Source of the DNA: Meconema thalassinum
Taxonomy: Eukaryota; Arthropoda; Insecta; Orthoptera; Tettigoniidae
Direction: 5' to 3'
NCBI GenBank assembly: GCA_946902985.2
Contig: OX336388.2
Location: forward strand, 1,391,050,223 to 1,391,114,222
Length of the DNA stretch: 64,000 bases
This document shows positions 23,230 to 34,960 of the stretch, in pieces. Within the stretch, counting starts at the first letter, position 1; every line of letters begins with the position of its first letter. The notes under the pieces were generated by a model. The model did not search any database and was not told the DNA's origin. It saw only the letters and a list, made by a program, of their open reading frames with translations. The position numbers and the translations under genes are program-made.

Positions 23230-24477
23230 TTATCCCGTCAACAGTTGGGATTTTTCTTCAAGTTCAAGATGGTGGAAACTATTCGTCAAATCAACACTTG
23301 AGTATATCTTCTTCCCGCGGAAGCCTTTCAAAACATCTTTGATCCTCGGTGCTTGGTCGTGCTCAACTAGCAGTTTGCTATTTAAAACTCGCGCGTCTAG
23401 GCACAGCCTAATTGATCCGTTTGGCTTGGTCACAGCCAATATTGCGTTCAGATAAGGAGTTGCAGCTTTCCTTATCATGTCAGAATCTAATAAGTTAGTA
23501 ATAATGTCCTTCACCTGAGAAAAATGCTTCTCTGGGATCGGGTACAATTTACTTTTAAATGGGGTCCAATCTGTTACCTGCATCGCATATTGAAAATTTA
23601 AAACTTTCCCAGGTACGGTGTCAAAAGCTCCTTTATGTAATCTTAAAATTTCTTCCAATCTTCTTCTATCAGATTCCCCTACGATGGCTTCCTTAAGTCG
23701 CTCCTGAAGTAGAATTTCGAATTTGGTTCCTCCCATTTCTTCTTCCGCCAAATGCACCCAAAGTTCCTGCGAAATATCTCGGCTATCCATCTCTAGCACT
23801 GCTGTCTGGTTAACTTGCTCTCCCCTCAAGATCTTATCTCCGGCCTCATTAGTGCATTCCTCAACAACCCAAGTATTGGCCTCTCTTTCCAGCGGATTCT
23901 CTTCCATATTTAAACCCACATGATCCAATCCTTCTACTTGTTTGAAGCTTACAGTGTTGTTATGTAAATCAATTACAGCATGAAAATCGCAGATGAAGTT
24001 GGCTCCTAAAATTATATTGTAGTTCATCTTTGGAATAACAATGAATGTTTGTGAAAAAGTATGGTTCAATATTTCCAGATCTAGAAATGCTTGCTGTTTA
24101 CAATTCATAGTTTTGTCAGAAATGACACCTCTGACTTTCATTAGCGGTACCGGCATAATAGGAACAGTCTGTTTTCTTGCTATTTCTTTTATCAAAATTT
24201 CAGTGACTAAGCTCACCTGGCTACCTGTATCAATCAAACATCTCACCCTCATACCTCCAATATGCGCGTAAATAATTGGTAGCTGTCTGATAACATTTTC
24301 ACGGTTCTTCACCACTTCCTCCAGGCAGTCGTCTGGGAATGCTACCCACTCTTCTATATTGGCCACTATCATCTCTTCTTGCTCCCTGGCGATCTCCGTT
24401 TTTAGCCTGTCTCCTTTCAGTTCATTTGGTTTTTTTTTTATCCCGGGCCCCATTAGATGTGTTTCGCCGGTTATCAT
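23230..24477 (-). CDS. Gypsy A unit 2 protease and RT fingers
   Basis: 415 codons. The aspartic protease motif LIDTGS is at about residues 79-84, followed by the linker and the RT N-terminal motifs, ending SQLLTG. It overlaps the end of the unit 2 gag ORF by 56 bp and lies in the +1 frame relative to it, joined at a poly-A tract on the sense strand. The first residues are probably not a true start. The segment is more likely made by frameshifting from gag. Confidence 0.9.
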   Translation of the reverse strand: MITGETHLMGPGIKKKPNELKGDRLKTEIAREQEEMIVANIEEWVAFPDDCLEEVVKNRENVIRQLPIIYAHIGGMRVRCLIDTGSQVSLVTEILIKEIARKQTVPIMPVPLMKVRGVISDKTMNCKQQAFLDLEILNHTFSQTFIVIPKMNYNIILGANFICDFHAVIDLHNNTVSFKQVEGLDHVGLNMEENPLEREANTWVVEECTNEAGDKILRGEQVNQTAVLEMDSRDISQELWVHLAEEEMGGTKFEILLQERLKEAIVGESDRRRLEEILRLHKGAFDTVPGKVLNFQYAMQVTDWTPFKSKLYPIPEKHFSQVKDIITNLLDSDMIRKAATPYLNAILAVTKPNGSIRLCLDARVLNSKLLVEHDQAPRIKDVLKGFRGKKIYSSVDLTNSFHHLELEEKSQLLTG

Positions 24478-26725
24478 TCTGTCGCTCCTGTTGCCTCAGT
24501 AAACTCTCTGCCCCCTCTCCTTGATGGTTGTCTGGGCTCTGTCTGTTCGCCATGGCACGCCCCCACTTCTCCTTCTCCGCTTCTTCATTACTTAATTGAT
24601 CCAAGTATTTACGGGATTCAATATATCGTTCGTCCCAGTTATTCCTATAATCCCCTCTGTTTTCTTGGCGATAGTCCCTGCCGTTACTCCATCTACCATC
24701 TCCATTTCTTTGGTAAGGTCTACCTTGTCTCTGGTTTCCCCTCCAATTCGTGTATTCCCGCTGGTACGTCCACTGATTATTTTGATTTTGGTTATTCTGA
24801 TGATATCTCCCGCGGTTATTCTGATAATTCTGATTGTTGTTACGGAACTGGTTTTGGCCGTCAAAATCTTGTCTTCTTGGCGTGAACTGTGTCCCTGTGG
24901 ACTGTGTCTTACTTTGGTTCCCCTGGCCGTGGTTATTTTGGAGTCCCTGAACTACCTCTGCCGTGTTGACACATTCCAAATTCCTTCTTCCTGTCTGTGG
25001 GCTTACCATACTCGTCTCATCTAAGTGTCTGAGTAATTCTTCGGCTTGGACTGCGGTCTGAATATTTCCTGCGACTAATAATTGTTGGATATGCATTGGG
25101 AGTTGTTTTCCGATGGTTAGAACCATATTCGGCTCGCTAGGCGGGTCATCAAAATCCCTGAATTTTACCAATTGCTGACTGAAGAATTCTGAAAAACGGG
25201 TTGGATGTGTACTGTGGTATTTGCGCGTGTACAGGTCCATTCTTAACCCCTGCTGTAACGAAGGACTCCAAAACTTCTTCAAAAACGCCTCGCGGAATTG
25301 AGCCATGTCTGTAAACGTGTACTTGAAACTTAAAAACCAGGTCAGGCTAGGTCCTTCTAAAAATTTCTCCACCAGTCTTAATTGTTTCTCCGGGCCGATG
25401 TGTTGGTCATTAAAGTAGTCAGTTAATTGCCGTAGAAATGCTTTGGGAGTAGTTCCTGAATGTTCTTTAAACTTATCGGGCTTAAAATCATTACCCCGAA
25501 TGACTTGGATGACTTGGGCTGGTGCCAAGTTCGGTTGCGGAGTTGAAGTCTCCCCCCTGTACTGCTGGAATGCATTAGTCGTTAGTCTGGGACTTTGACC
25601 CCGACTCGTGTCCTCAGCCACCTTCGAACCTGCCGGACTTCCAATACTTGTTTGCTTTTCCGGAATATTTTCGTTTGAAAATAATGTCGCATTCTCTAAC
25701 GATCTAATCTCGTTTTTTATGATTAATTCTGAATGTTCCTGTAATTTCGACTTCATATTTTCCTCCAGTGCCTGCATTCGCTTTAAAACTGCCAGCCTGT
25801 CTTCCTTATTCGCATGAGCCTGCTGGTCCCAATCTCGCCGGATCCTACTTTTTAAGCTATTTATTTTCTCCTCGTTCCTCTCCTGATTTTTCTCTAGCTC
25901 TTCACTTATCCGTTCCTGCGTTTTCACTAGTTGTTCCCCCACCTCTTCTCTTATAGCCTCTTGCGTTTTTATTAGCTGACCTTCCAAATTATCCTGAGTT
26001 TTGACGAGCTGCTCCCCTACTTCTTGTCTTATGACCTCTTGTGTGTTTATTAGCTGGCCTTCCATCTCTTTTCTTATGATCTCTTGTGTTCTGCCTAATT
26101 GCTCCTCTAAATTTTCCCGCAAGTGTATCCGCTCGGTTTCAGCCTTAACTTCGACTTTATCTATTTCCTTTATTAATTCCAGCACGTTGTTATCTACCGA
26201 ATTAATTTGCTGCTGTAGTTTCTCTTGGGTTTTCTTCACTCCCGCGGTGTTACTGACACATGCTGCCTCTATCTGCTTGAGTTTATCCGCCACCATCTCG
26301 TCAAATTGTACTAATTTGTTATCAAATTTCGCCTCCAATTTCTTCATTTCGCCTAACTGTCTGATGTTGTTTTCCGCAACCTCGCCTGCCAGTTTCTCTA
26401 CTTTTTGAACGCTCTGATTAATATCATTTGTGATTTTTCCTAACTGTTCGGTTTGTGTTACCGCCTGTTGTGACAATTTGTGGTTTAGTTCATTGAATTG
26501 TTTGTCCGTGTCTAATTTCTGGACTTCTAACTGGACCGAAATGTTACCGCTCATATCAAGTAATTGTTTTTCACTATGCTCACGCTGAGCTTCTAATTGT
26601 TCTTTTAATTGTTCTTCCGTCTTTACGGACATCTGCACTAATTGTTCTTCCGTTTTCGCGGACATTTGGATCGACATCTGTTCTAACAATGTCTTTATCT
26701 CATCAACACTCGCCATGTCACACAC
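24422..26725 (-). CDS. Gypsy A unit 2 Gag
   Basis: 767 codons from MCDMASVDEIK, with the same layout as unit 1: coiled coil (1-340), Gag domain, Asn-rich basic RNA-binding region. It ends KKKTK just after an A10 run on the sense strand (plus-strand T10 at about 24430-24439). Compared with unit 1, the tract has one T and one neighbouring G fewer, which opens the frame break. Gag assembles the particle that packages element RNA. Confidence 0.92.
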   Translation of the reverse strand: MCDMASVDEIKTLLEQMSIQMSAKTEEQLVQMSVKTEEQLKEQLEAQREHSEKQLLDMSGNISVQLEVQKLDTDKQFNELNHKLSQQAVTQTEQLGKITNDINQSVQKVEKLAGEVAENNIRQLGEMKKLEAKFDNKLVQFDEMVADKLKQIEAACVSNTAGVKKTQEKLQQQINSVDNNVLELIKEIDKVEVKAETERIHLRENLEEQLGRTQEIIRKEMEGQLINTQEVIRQEVGEQLVKTQDNLEGQLIKTQEAIREEVGEQLVKTQERISEELEKNQERNEEKINSLKSRIRRDWDQQAHANKEDRLAVLKRMQALEENMKSKLQEHSELIIKNEIRSLENATLFSNENIPEKQTSIGSPAGSKVAEDTSRGQSPRLTTNAFQQYRGETSTPQPNLAPAQVIQVIRGNDFKPDKFKEHSGTTPKAFLRQLTDYFNDQHIGPEKQLRLVEKFLEGPSLTWFLSFKYTFTDMAQFREAFLKKFWSPSLQQGLRMDLYTRKYHSTHPTRFSEFFSQQLVKFRDFDDPPSEPNMVLTIGKQLPMHIQQLLVAGNIQTAVQAEELLRHLDETSMVSPQTGRRNLECVNTAEVVQGLQNNHGQGNQSKTQSTGTQFTPRRQDFDGQNQFRNNNQNYQNNRGRYHQNNQNQNNQWTYQREYTNWRGNQRQGRPYQRNGDGRWSNGRDYRQENRGDYRNNWDERYIESRKYLDQLSNEEAEKEKWGRAMANRQSPDNHQGEGAESLLRQQERQNDNRRNTSNGARDKKKTK

Positions 26726-27227
26726 AAAATATATTCAGAGAAAAACAGGGTTATGGGCTAAGGTTTCAGCCCTATACGCACATACATGTCACATATTTAA
26801 ATATTACTGGCTCTAATTTAATGAAAATTTCAGTAACAAAATTTACTGAATACAATGACATTTATTCCCAAACAACAAAATAACCCCTAGTGATCTGCTT
26901 TTAAATTCCTAACCAACAGAATTTACGAAACACCAATTAACCGAAGTCAATTAAATGTCAAATATAAGGCAACATCTTCCTGCTTTGACTGAGTTCATTA
27001 ATAATGCAAATTTCTAATTTTAATGTGGGCGCCAGAACAAGTTTATAACAAATACCAACTCAAATTCTAACCTTGTTCAATATTTCTAACTTTAGGAACT
27101 CAGTGATTTTACTAATGCACATGGCGGTACAACATCGCCTCCATTTACTGAATTTACATGTCCGCTTGACCTGGCATCATTTCTCAACGAAATAAATATG
27201 AGATCAGCGAAGCAACAACAACAACAA

Positions 27228-27245
27228 TCCCCACGTTGGGCGCCA
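27228..27245 (-). other. Primer-binding site, unit 2
   Basis: Same as the unit 1 site with one mismatch (TCCCCACGTTGGGCGCCA), 11 bp from LTR 3. Confidence 0.88.
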
Positions 27246-27256
27246 TTTTTGTTTTA

Positions 27257-30217
27257 TGAACCCTTGCAAAGAAGCATATGAGACTCAGATTCGGGGCGTA
27301 ACAGGTCATATTCGTAAGTTGCTGTCAGGGCGCTTCATTAACTTGCAGGGTAACATATAACAAAATAACATGCAGGAAAGAGTGAAGCCAGGGTTAAAAA
27401 CAACTGAATTTAATAACAAATCACCATATTTACACATAAACAATTAACAACAAAAACTCCCAACTGACTCCCGCTTAATAAAAATGCCAAATCTTAGGCG
27501 ATATCTCTGGAGAGATTAATTACCTGGACCAAGTGTCCTTAAAATAAAAGATACCAAAAATGACCATATAAGTGCGTACGCCGTTCTACATGCACCACGA
27601 TGTGTACTTTGAATGCGTGATTCGTTATCATCCAGAATGACCCTTCAAACAACGAATCCGCATTTCCTAGAGCTAGACCGACACAAGGGAACACAACTAC
27701 AATACATTAAATTAAACCGACACTTCCTAAATCTACTATAAACAAACACAAAATTTCCGTGTGAAATTGGACTTGAATTGCCGTAGCAACATTTACTGCC
27801 TAAAATCTTAGGACTTCTCACACAAATCAACACAAGTACATTAACACGTGACCAATAGAAAAAATACTCAAATGACCGCTGTCAAAATTTACAAATACTC
27901 TACCACTACACCAAACGGGTGTGACAAACAAAATTACCTGAAATCGAGTCATCAACAAAGCAATAGGCAAACAGCCAACATTTACGTTAATCACAATATT
28001 CTTATCCATACAAGGTACAACAATCCGTTACACACATGGCGAACTCCCCAATTAATTATGGCCTAAAATTAGCCATCACAATGAACAGGTTTGCTGCATG
28101 AAAGCTTACAGGGTTCAGTCGGACAAATAGGACTGCCTATCAAAATAAGTCACAGGCAAAACGGGCGGTTTTGGAACTCTGCATGTCTGTCAACCCACGT
28201 GTCAATAACCTCGACCTCCCAGAACATGGGGTCGAACCTCGAAGAAATGTGCCCCAAAGCACAATAATACGTGTGTGTCGGAAAAACATATGGACAAGAA
28301 TCAGCAGTCTCCCAAGAGCACTCTGTCTTTCCATCTAAAAATACAACAGCAGCAAAAATATATATATCAACACACACTAGACACATCAACACACACTGAA
28401 TCACACGTATGGGTTGTGACAGACCCTGAAATAAAAGACACAAATAATATCCACATGCTGGCGCCATCGTTCTATGCCGTGACTAGTCACCTGAAAAGGA
28501 CTCAAGAAAAATCTATCAAAATTAGAACGAAAGTGTTCTACAATTACTTTTAAGTTGGTGCACTCGGCTACCCTAACATGAATAATAACCTGTTCAGCAA
28601 AATGTTTTACAATCATTTCCTCCCATTCCTATTTCAAAATATTAACGTTAATAAAGCACCATTTATCGAATGTAACGGGTTCCGCAATTGCAAGGATAAA
28701 ATCACGCACGCACGCCGCGTACATTACACATGACTCAAGAAAAAAAATCAAAATATCAACAAACACTTTGGCCACGCGCCAACGGACATTTAAACATATA
28801 GTGTCGGTACAAGAAAAACAGCTATAAAACAAGAAAGAAAAACATGACTATTTACAAAGTTCCCCGGCCAAATCTAACTACATAATTGAAATAATCCAAT
28901 TTTAGTACATCACCGCTTCTGCATGTAGGACTAAGGACATCCTCCTCAACCCATTGCCCTATGGACAATTTAGCACTCCATAGTAGTCGTCTGCGTTGAT
29001 TTCTTGAAGCTCATCCCAACTTCAAACCACGTGCCGATCATCTTGGTCTCGACTCCTTGGCAGAAAAGTTCAATGTTAAATATTTGCCTATCTATAATCG
29101 CTTGCAGGCTACTCAGTTCACCCGCAATTGTCCTACTGCGATTAATAGCGAAGACTGGCCCTAATTATATCGCACATACGCACTATAAAAACACATACAA
29201 TACACACAATTTATACATAAAATATACATCTCGAGTCCGCGCCACTGGCTCGTTAACAAGTTCAAAATCCTGGCTGCACTCGCAGTCGCTATCTCGTCCG
29301 GTATTTCCGTCCCGTCTTATGGACTTCGGTTCTGGTAAGCGCTAATGAGGGTGATACGATACTTCCCCCTTAAAGTTGAACTCGTCGTCTTTAAAAGAAT
29401 GTTACAGTTTATCACGCGCTGGCGTGAAATATTTAGATCACACAATTTAGTAGATTTTAGAACAAAATGTATTATAGCTTATAAAATTCGGTACTGCCAA
29501 CGCTGCGACTTTAGCTCCCCAGAGCTCAGAAAATAAAATTAGCTTCACTGATTTTAGAGCGTAAAAATCACATTTCAAACTGGCGTGGAGTATGCCTCTG
29601 AAGGCTCCACACAATAAGACTTAGATAAATTCGAGCGTCAAAATCACACTTCAAACTGGCGTGGAGTATGCCTCTGAAGGCTCCACACAATAAGTACTTA
29701 GATTGGCGTCAGGCCAGACTATTTATGAGAAACTGACAAGGGCGGTGGAGTGGGGCGGAGTCGGATAAAAACTTCCAGAGTTTATGTCTCACAAAGATGG
29801 GGCTAGTGTCATTCTTCCCCAAATAAATCCAACGTCTCAAATTACTCGAGCGGAGATTAATCCGTTCGGCGGTTCCTTAGATACACACTTCCGCGCGCTT
29901 TTTACTACTGACGCCGTCCACCTCGTGGTCACGGCTTGGTCTCTTGCGATTGGCTGATTCAATCGTATGTTCGTTGAGAGGACCTCGTGATTCTCCCTTT
30001 ATGTCTCCAATTTTGGTACAGTAGTTGCACAATTTGGCCTTGAACTCGACTAATTCTGGCCGTCCCCAGGAATAGCTACCAACTCAGCTTCTGTTGCAAC
30101 CATTACGAAATGCTGGCCTCCCTAATATCCAAGTCGACTTCCTTATGTGCTGCCTGGGCCGTAGTAATAATAATAATAAATATGAATACTTATTTATCGA
30201 AGATCAATAAGGGTTCA
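27257..30217 (-). repeat. Gypsy A LTR 3 (5' LTR of right unit)
   Basis: 2,961 bp. Differences I saw from the other two are a 1-bp shorter CCAAATCTTAGG near 27488 and GGTTTTGG near 28170. Confidence 0.95.
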
Positions 30218-30245
30218 ATATATATATATATATATACATATATAT
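30218..30245. repeat. (TA)n tract between nested LTR elements
   Basis: TA repeat that continues the tract at 8121-8134 and at 43162-43170. Removing the two insertions restores one microsatellite inside a Polinton intron. Confidence 0.8.
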
Positions 30246-30809
30246 TGAACCCTTTAACCTCTGATGGATAAATGATTCGATGTTTTATTTCTTCAATTAA
30301 TAAATATTTCTACCAGCGTCATGAAATTAGCCAGACGGAGATGAGGAAATTTCAAGCATTTGTTGGAGACAATGGGGACATACCTGCAGCAGTTTGACAA
30401 AAGGCTAAATACTTAGGATTGCGAAAAGATAGACACTAGCAATGTTTCAGAAGGACAGGTGGTGGCTACCTCAAAATAGAAAGGACGCGCAGTGAGACAC
30501 GCTTATGGTATGCTCATTGTAATATTCGCGCCTAGAAAAAATATGATGCAGTAACGTGAGTGGCTGATGAAAATACTAGACACTCCTACGAGGCCAAGGT
30601 CTGATAAAAACCGCCAAGTTACAGAAAATGTGGAACCAATGGGAGATGAATGCTTACGAGCGCGGCAAGTCTAGCTTGGGCACGCGATGGCTAGCATTAA
30701 CGCGGGAGATCGCCTAGACAACATCTCTACGATCGATTCTAGGATTAATGGGCATATTCTTGACCTGCGCAATTTTACGAGTTCAGTGATATTTATTTCA
30801 TTCCTGTAC

Positions 30810-33800
30810 TGTGCCCGTTTAGACCGGAGTCCGCACGACCACATATGCATTTTACCAATAATCAGTCAGCACGAGAGTCAAAATATCCCGGAGCGCCAGA
30901 TGGGTTAAAGCAAATCGCAAAAACGACATCAAATGAAAAAAACGCTTACCTGATTTTTGGCTCAATGCAACAATAAGGATAGAAGGAGATTCAATTGGGC
31001 GTAACACATCAAGTAAAATTATCTCATTTTATTTTGAATTTAAAATTGACTGCAAAAATGCTCAAAACAGCATCACTCACGTGTGGCGACCCACACTCCT
31101 ATTTACACAATATACAGAAATTTTCCAAACACATTTGACAATTATTTTTTGGAAACACAAGTCTGATTGTTAGTCCTGTAGACTGTGTTCCAAAATTATT
31201 TATAATTAATGATTAAATCCAGTTCAAATTTAATTGTCTCTACTGGAAATATCGTAGTTCACTGTTTGAATTTTCACATAATATTAACACTCGTAGAATA
31301 AATGTTCATAGAATTTTAACTTTCACTTATTTTTCCAGTTTCAAAAATATATATTGTCGAAAAATATTATTATCATTGAATCAACACAAATTATTTACAC
31401 ATATTAATAACATCTGAAAAGTATTTGACCTTGAGCATAGCATCGAAGAACTGTGCGAAGCACAACAAAAATTAATTGTTCCTCCGACATTAAACATTTC
31501 GAGAAGTGACTCGATTATGAACTTCCAAGTTCCTAACAAAATATATGATTTCTAAATCATCAACTTGATCAATAAATTGTTGAACCATTCAACTATTCAA
31601 TTTTCCACTTGGAATCATCATTATGAAAAATATTTATATTCATGGCCATTTTTAGCAACTTTCACAACTTGCAATTCTTCGACAGAATGCGGAAATAAGA
31701 ATTGTAGCTTCATGATAAATTCATTTAGTTCATGGCACTAGGATTGAAAATATCCTTCAAATTATTCGTGGTTAAAGAATTATTTTTAATTGGCAGTGGC
31801 CCATTCTATTATTTGTGTAAGAACACAATATTACAACAACAACGGCAAAGGTCTTCCTCTGAAGAAGAATAAACTACTATCATGACAAATCCGGGTTCTA
31901 GCAAAATCAAAGTCTAAATGGAATTCGTAAACAAGGTTGAAATAAGAACTGATGGTTTCAAGAAATAACCTTCGGGTCATTCATACGACGAAATGTGTAG
32001 TTCCAATACTCCTTCTATAAACCTGAGCCATCGAACCTGCTATTTGATTGATGCTCGAAAAAACCTCTTCATTCCTGCGACTTAAACATGCGCACCTGGG
32101 AATGGCATTTCAACTACTCCACACACATAAATTTTCTTCCCAAAATTTATACAATAAATCAAGCCTCTGCTTGTTATCAACACTGGAAGATTAATAAACT
32201 TACAAGTTTATTTTATTTTACCATTCAGTTCAACCCGTGAATTTACCATACTTATGAAAATCTTTATTTCACTTTCGAGTGTATTTACGTCATGATTTTA
32301 TATAAATACAAAAATATCCTATTTGATACAAATATCAATTGCTTCCCGTTTCATGCCTCTCCGTGTTATCTGAAAAATATACTTTGCTCATTGCCAATAT
32401 CAACTGTTCAACCAGAACTGAAATGTTGGTTGAATGCGGGCTTGCGCTAACCACTCTCCTTCGGAAAATCTCCTGTTCCAGACTAGAAATGATTAAACTA
32501 CTTCATAGGCTCTCACTCAATACATACGATTATTAGAAAATATAAGATCCAAAAATTATTTAGAAAAATTATGAAAATTATTATTATTATTAGTGGATTA
32601 TTATTATTATTATTATTATTAGTTATATTATTTTAAATATATTTAATTATTATTTCATTATGTGAGAATCCACATGTTCGAATCTTCGAATATGGAAAAA
32701 AAAAATCCATTCCTCAACAGAAATAATTTAACTCAACCATTACATGGACGGTTTCCCGTGATATCCCTAAAATATGAAATATTCAAATAAATGCTCGAAA
32801 TGCTCGGTCATCGATCCTAAACTGTTCTGAGTGCTGAAAATACTCAGAATAACTCTAATATGTCTTGCGTAAATCATTGCAAGACTTAAATACGAAGAAA
32901 AATAAATGTGTTGGTCATCTGCAGAAAAATAGTTTGTTCCAATTAGCTAGGCATAATATAATTCAAATGTGGCTTACATTTCTTGATGGTCTTGAAGCGT
33001 AGCGAACCTGGTTTGTACCAGATTTATCCGTAGACATGCCCTATCGGACAAGCACGTATAATCCTTGTATCGGCCGCCTTTATATACCCACAATCTGTCT
33101 AGTAAGACATAGTGGTAGTATCTCTTGACGTTTGAAGTAACTGTTGATTCATTTTAATATGGGCTTCTATCAAAGCCATAACAGTTTGCTTAAATGGGGT
33201 CAGATCTAAGTGATCTATTCTTAGATATGTAAGTTGCAACATAACTCACGGTAATCTTTTCAGCACAAGAAAACACTGACAGTCTAACCAATCAACGGCT
33301 GTTCTGAAGATCGTTCCCTGGGCATGGCTTCTCACCATCTACCATGCGCGAAGCAACATGTAGTTTCCCTGCGTAGACTAATGAACAACACCATGATAGA
33401 CTGGTCTTCAACGTACTGATAGATCGTAGTGGTTATTAAGTTACAAATATGAAAACTGACTAAAATGGATTTAAATATCCAAGTATTAGGTTATTACTGG
33501 ACTGTGACAAAGTACTAATTCTAGACAAAGTCTAGCATATGTCCATGTGAAAATAAAAATATTTCACCAGTGTCTGTAGAAAATAACTATCACCTTAGTG
33601 ATCCTCCCTGCCGGAAACTTACTAAGTTCCACTCGTAGCGCAGCACTTTTGTGACTATCACAACTTTGAAAATAACTTCTGCGTAGATCCGGCAACCATG
33701 TGCCTTGGCTCAGCGTAGTAGCACCTTGCTAGGCAAGTGCTTGTGTTGAAGTGAGCTAATTATGCCTGCGCCAGCCGGCTTTTATTCAAAACTGCCAGGG

Positions 33801-34144
33801 TCACGCGTCATCACGCTGAAATCTGGAAATCCTCATATCTCTGGTATCCCTGGTCCGATTTACTTGATACTAAGTGCATTCTCTTTCATTTGGCCTTGCC
33901 AGTAATCTGATCCAAGTCTCAAGTCTCTACTCCATGGTTAACTATTTAATCAATAAATAGCCTCGACCTCTGCTATTACTCGCTACGTCACTTGACATGC
34001 TAGTATCGGTATATTCTTTCCAATTCCTTCTCGAAGCAATGTAGCGCGATATTCAAATATCTCAACTTTCAAAAGCGGCTGTAGCCTTTCCCTTGATATC
34101 TAGGTGTCTGAATCTTGGAATACCCATTCCTAGAGTTGGGCACA
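30810..34144 (-). repeat. Gypsy B left LTR (3' LTR)
   Basis: 3,335 bp. It contains an (ATT)n tract near 32578-32625. Scattered substitutions separate it from the right LTR, visibly more than among Gypsy A LTRs, so Gypsy B is older. The 65-codon ORF near 32339 recurs in the other LTR and looks fortuitous. Confidence 0.95.
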
Positions 34145-34209
34145 TCCACCCCACACCTAGCAAAAAATAAAAATTGAAAAATTTTTATTTTTCCTATCTA
34201 CACATTAAA
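34145..34209. other. Gypsy B short stretch between integrase tail stop and LTR
   Basis: Only about 65 bp, A/T-rich, next to the 3' LTR. It includes a self-complementary AAAAATTG/ATTTTT segment. No envelope gene. Confidence 0.6.
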
Positions 34210-34317
34210 TCATCTGGTTCTTGAATAATAAATCTTCAAATTCGATGCATTATAAGTTCCCACGATGTTACCAGTTCGTGTATTAGCGACTTCATAGCTT
34301 CCATTGTTGTTTACTTC
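34210..34317 (-). pseudogene. Gypsy B integrase C-terminal remnant
   Basis: On the minus strand the peptide NNNGSYEVANTRTGNIVGTY... ends shortly after SNLKIYY. This lines up with the last residues of the Gypsy A integrase (GNNAYRLEE...SANLKPYY). It sits directly after the protease-linker sequence in another frame, marking the junction of a large pol deletion at about 34317. Confidence 0.75.
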
Positions 34318-34858
34318 CACAATGTTCAAAATCTTTAATTTCATCAGGTTTAATATCAAAAATATCGTGATACTCTTCCAAAACCTTCCCTAGCTCTGGG
34401 GACTCCTCCTCAGTGTAGACTTCTCTTCCTTCAGCTTCATGAAAAATCAGAGACCATTGAGCATCTCCCTCGATGTCTTCCTCTTCTTTTCCCTCGAAGT
34501 TAATCTCTTCGGTATTCTTGAATCTGATCGTCTCTGTCTTCATGTCTATCACTGCTTGATATTTCTGAATGAAATCCGCTCCCAATATCATGTCAAAAGC
34601 CATGTCCTTCATTACTACAAACACATGTCGGAAATCATGTCCTCTAATCGTAATACATAAGTATAATTGGGTTTTGCACAGAGATATTTTATTGGGTATT
34701 ATTCCTTGGATCTTATTTCCTGATACTGGAATCTCATCTAAATTCTCTTTGAGCTTACACAGAATATAAAGTTTCTCACTCACAAGACAAAGCATAGCCC
34801 CAGTATCAATCAAAGTATCGACAGGCATACCGAATACTTCGCATGATATGATTGGCAT
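34292..34858 (-). CDS. Gypsy B aspartic protease plus linker
   Basis: 188 codons. The retropepsin motif LIDTGA is near residue 15-20 and the second hydrophobic block is MILGADF near residue 93. The linker before RT is DIKPDEIKDFEH, after which the reading enters the deletion junction. The protease would cut Gag. Its frame equals that of the second Gag segment, but the stretch between them reads in another frame (34860-35000). Confidence 0.85.
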   Translation of the reverse strand: MPIISCEVFGMPVDTLIDTGAMLCLVSEKLYILCKLKENLDEIPVSGNKIQGIIPNKISLCKTQLYLCITIRGHDFRHVFVVMKDMAFDMILGADFIQKYQAVIDMKTETIRFKNTEEINFEGKEEEDIEGDAQWSLIFHEAEGREVYTEEESPELGKVLEEYHDIFDIKPDEIKDFEHCGSKQQWKL

Positions 34859-34960
34859 CTAATTCTTGTACCCATTTCTTTCCGTTCGTCATTCTGTTGA
34901 ATTAAGTCATCATCCTCTGCTTGCCATTTAATAATTCTGGAAGTGAAAGTGTTCAAAATT

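Larger units (their letters stand above)
8135..30217 (-). mobile_element. Gypsy A: tandem Ty3/gypsy provirus with three LTRs
   Basis: Three 2.96-kb LTRs (8135-11096, 17697-20658, 27257-30217) enclose two internal regions of about 6.6 kb. Every LTR starts TGAACCCTT and ends AAGGGTTCA on the plus strand. Sense is minus: tRNA-Lys primer sites abut the middle and right LTRs, and gag precedes pol going leftward. The unit lies in an (AT)n tract, so the target duplication is an ambiguous ATAT. There is no envelope ORF, since only 338 bp separate the pol stop from the LTR. Near identity of the LTRs indicates recent insertion. Confidence 0.95.
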
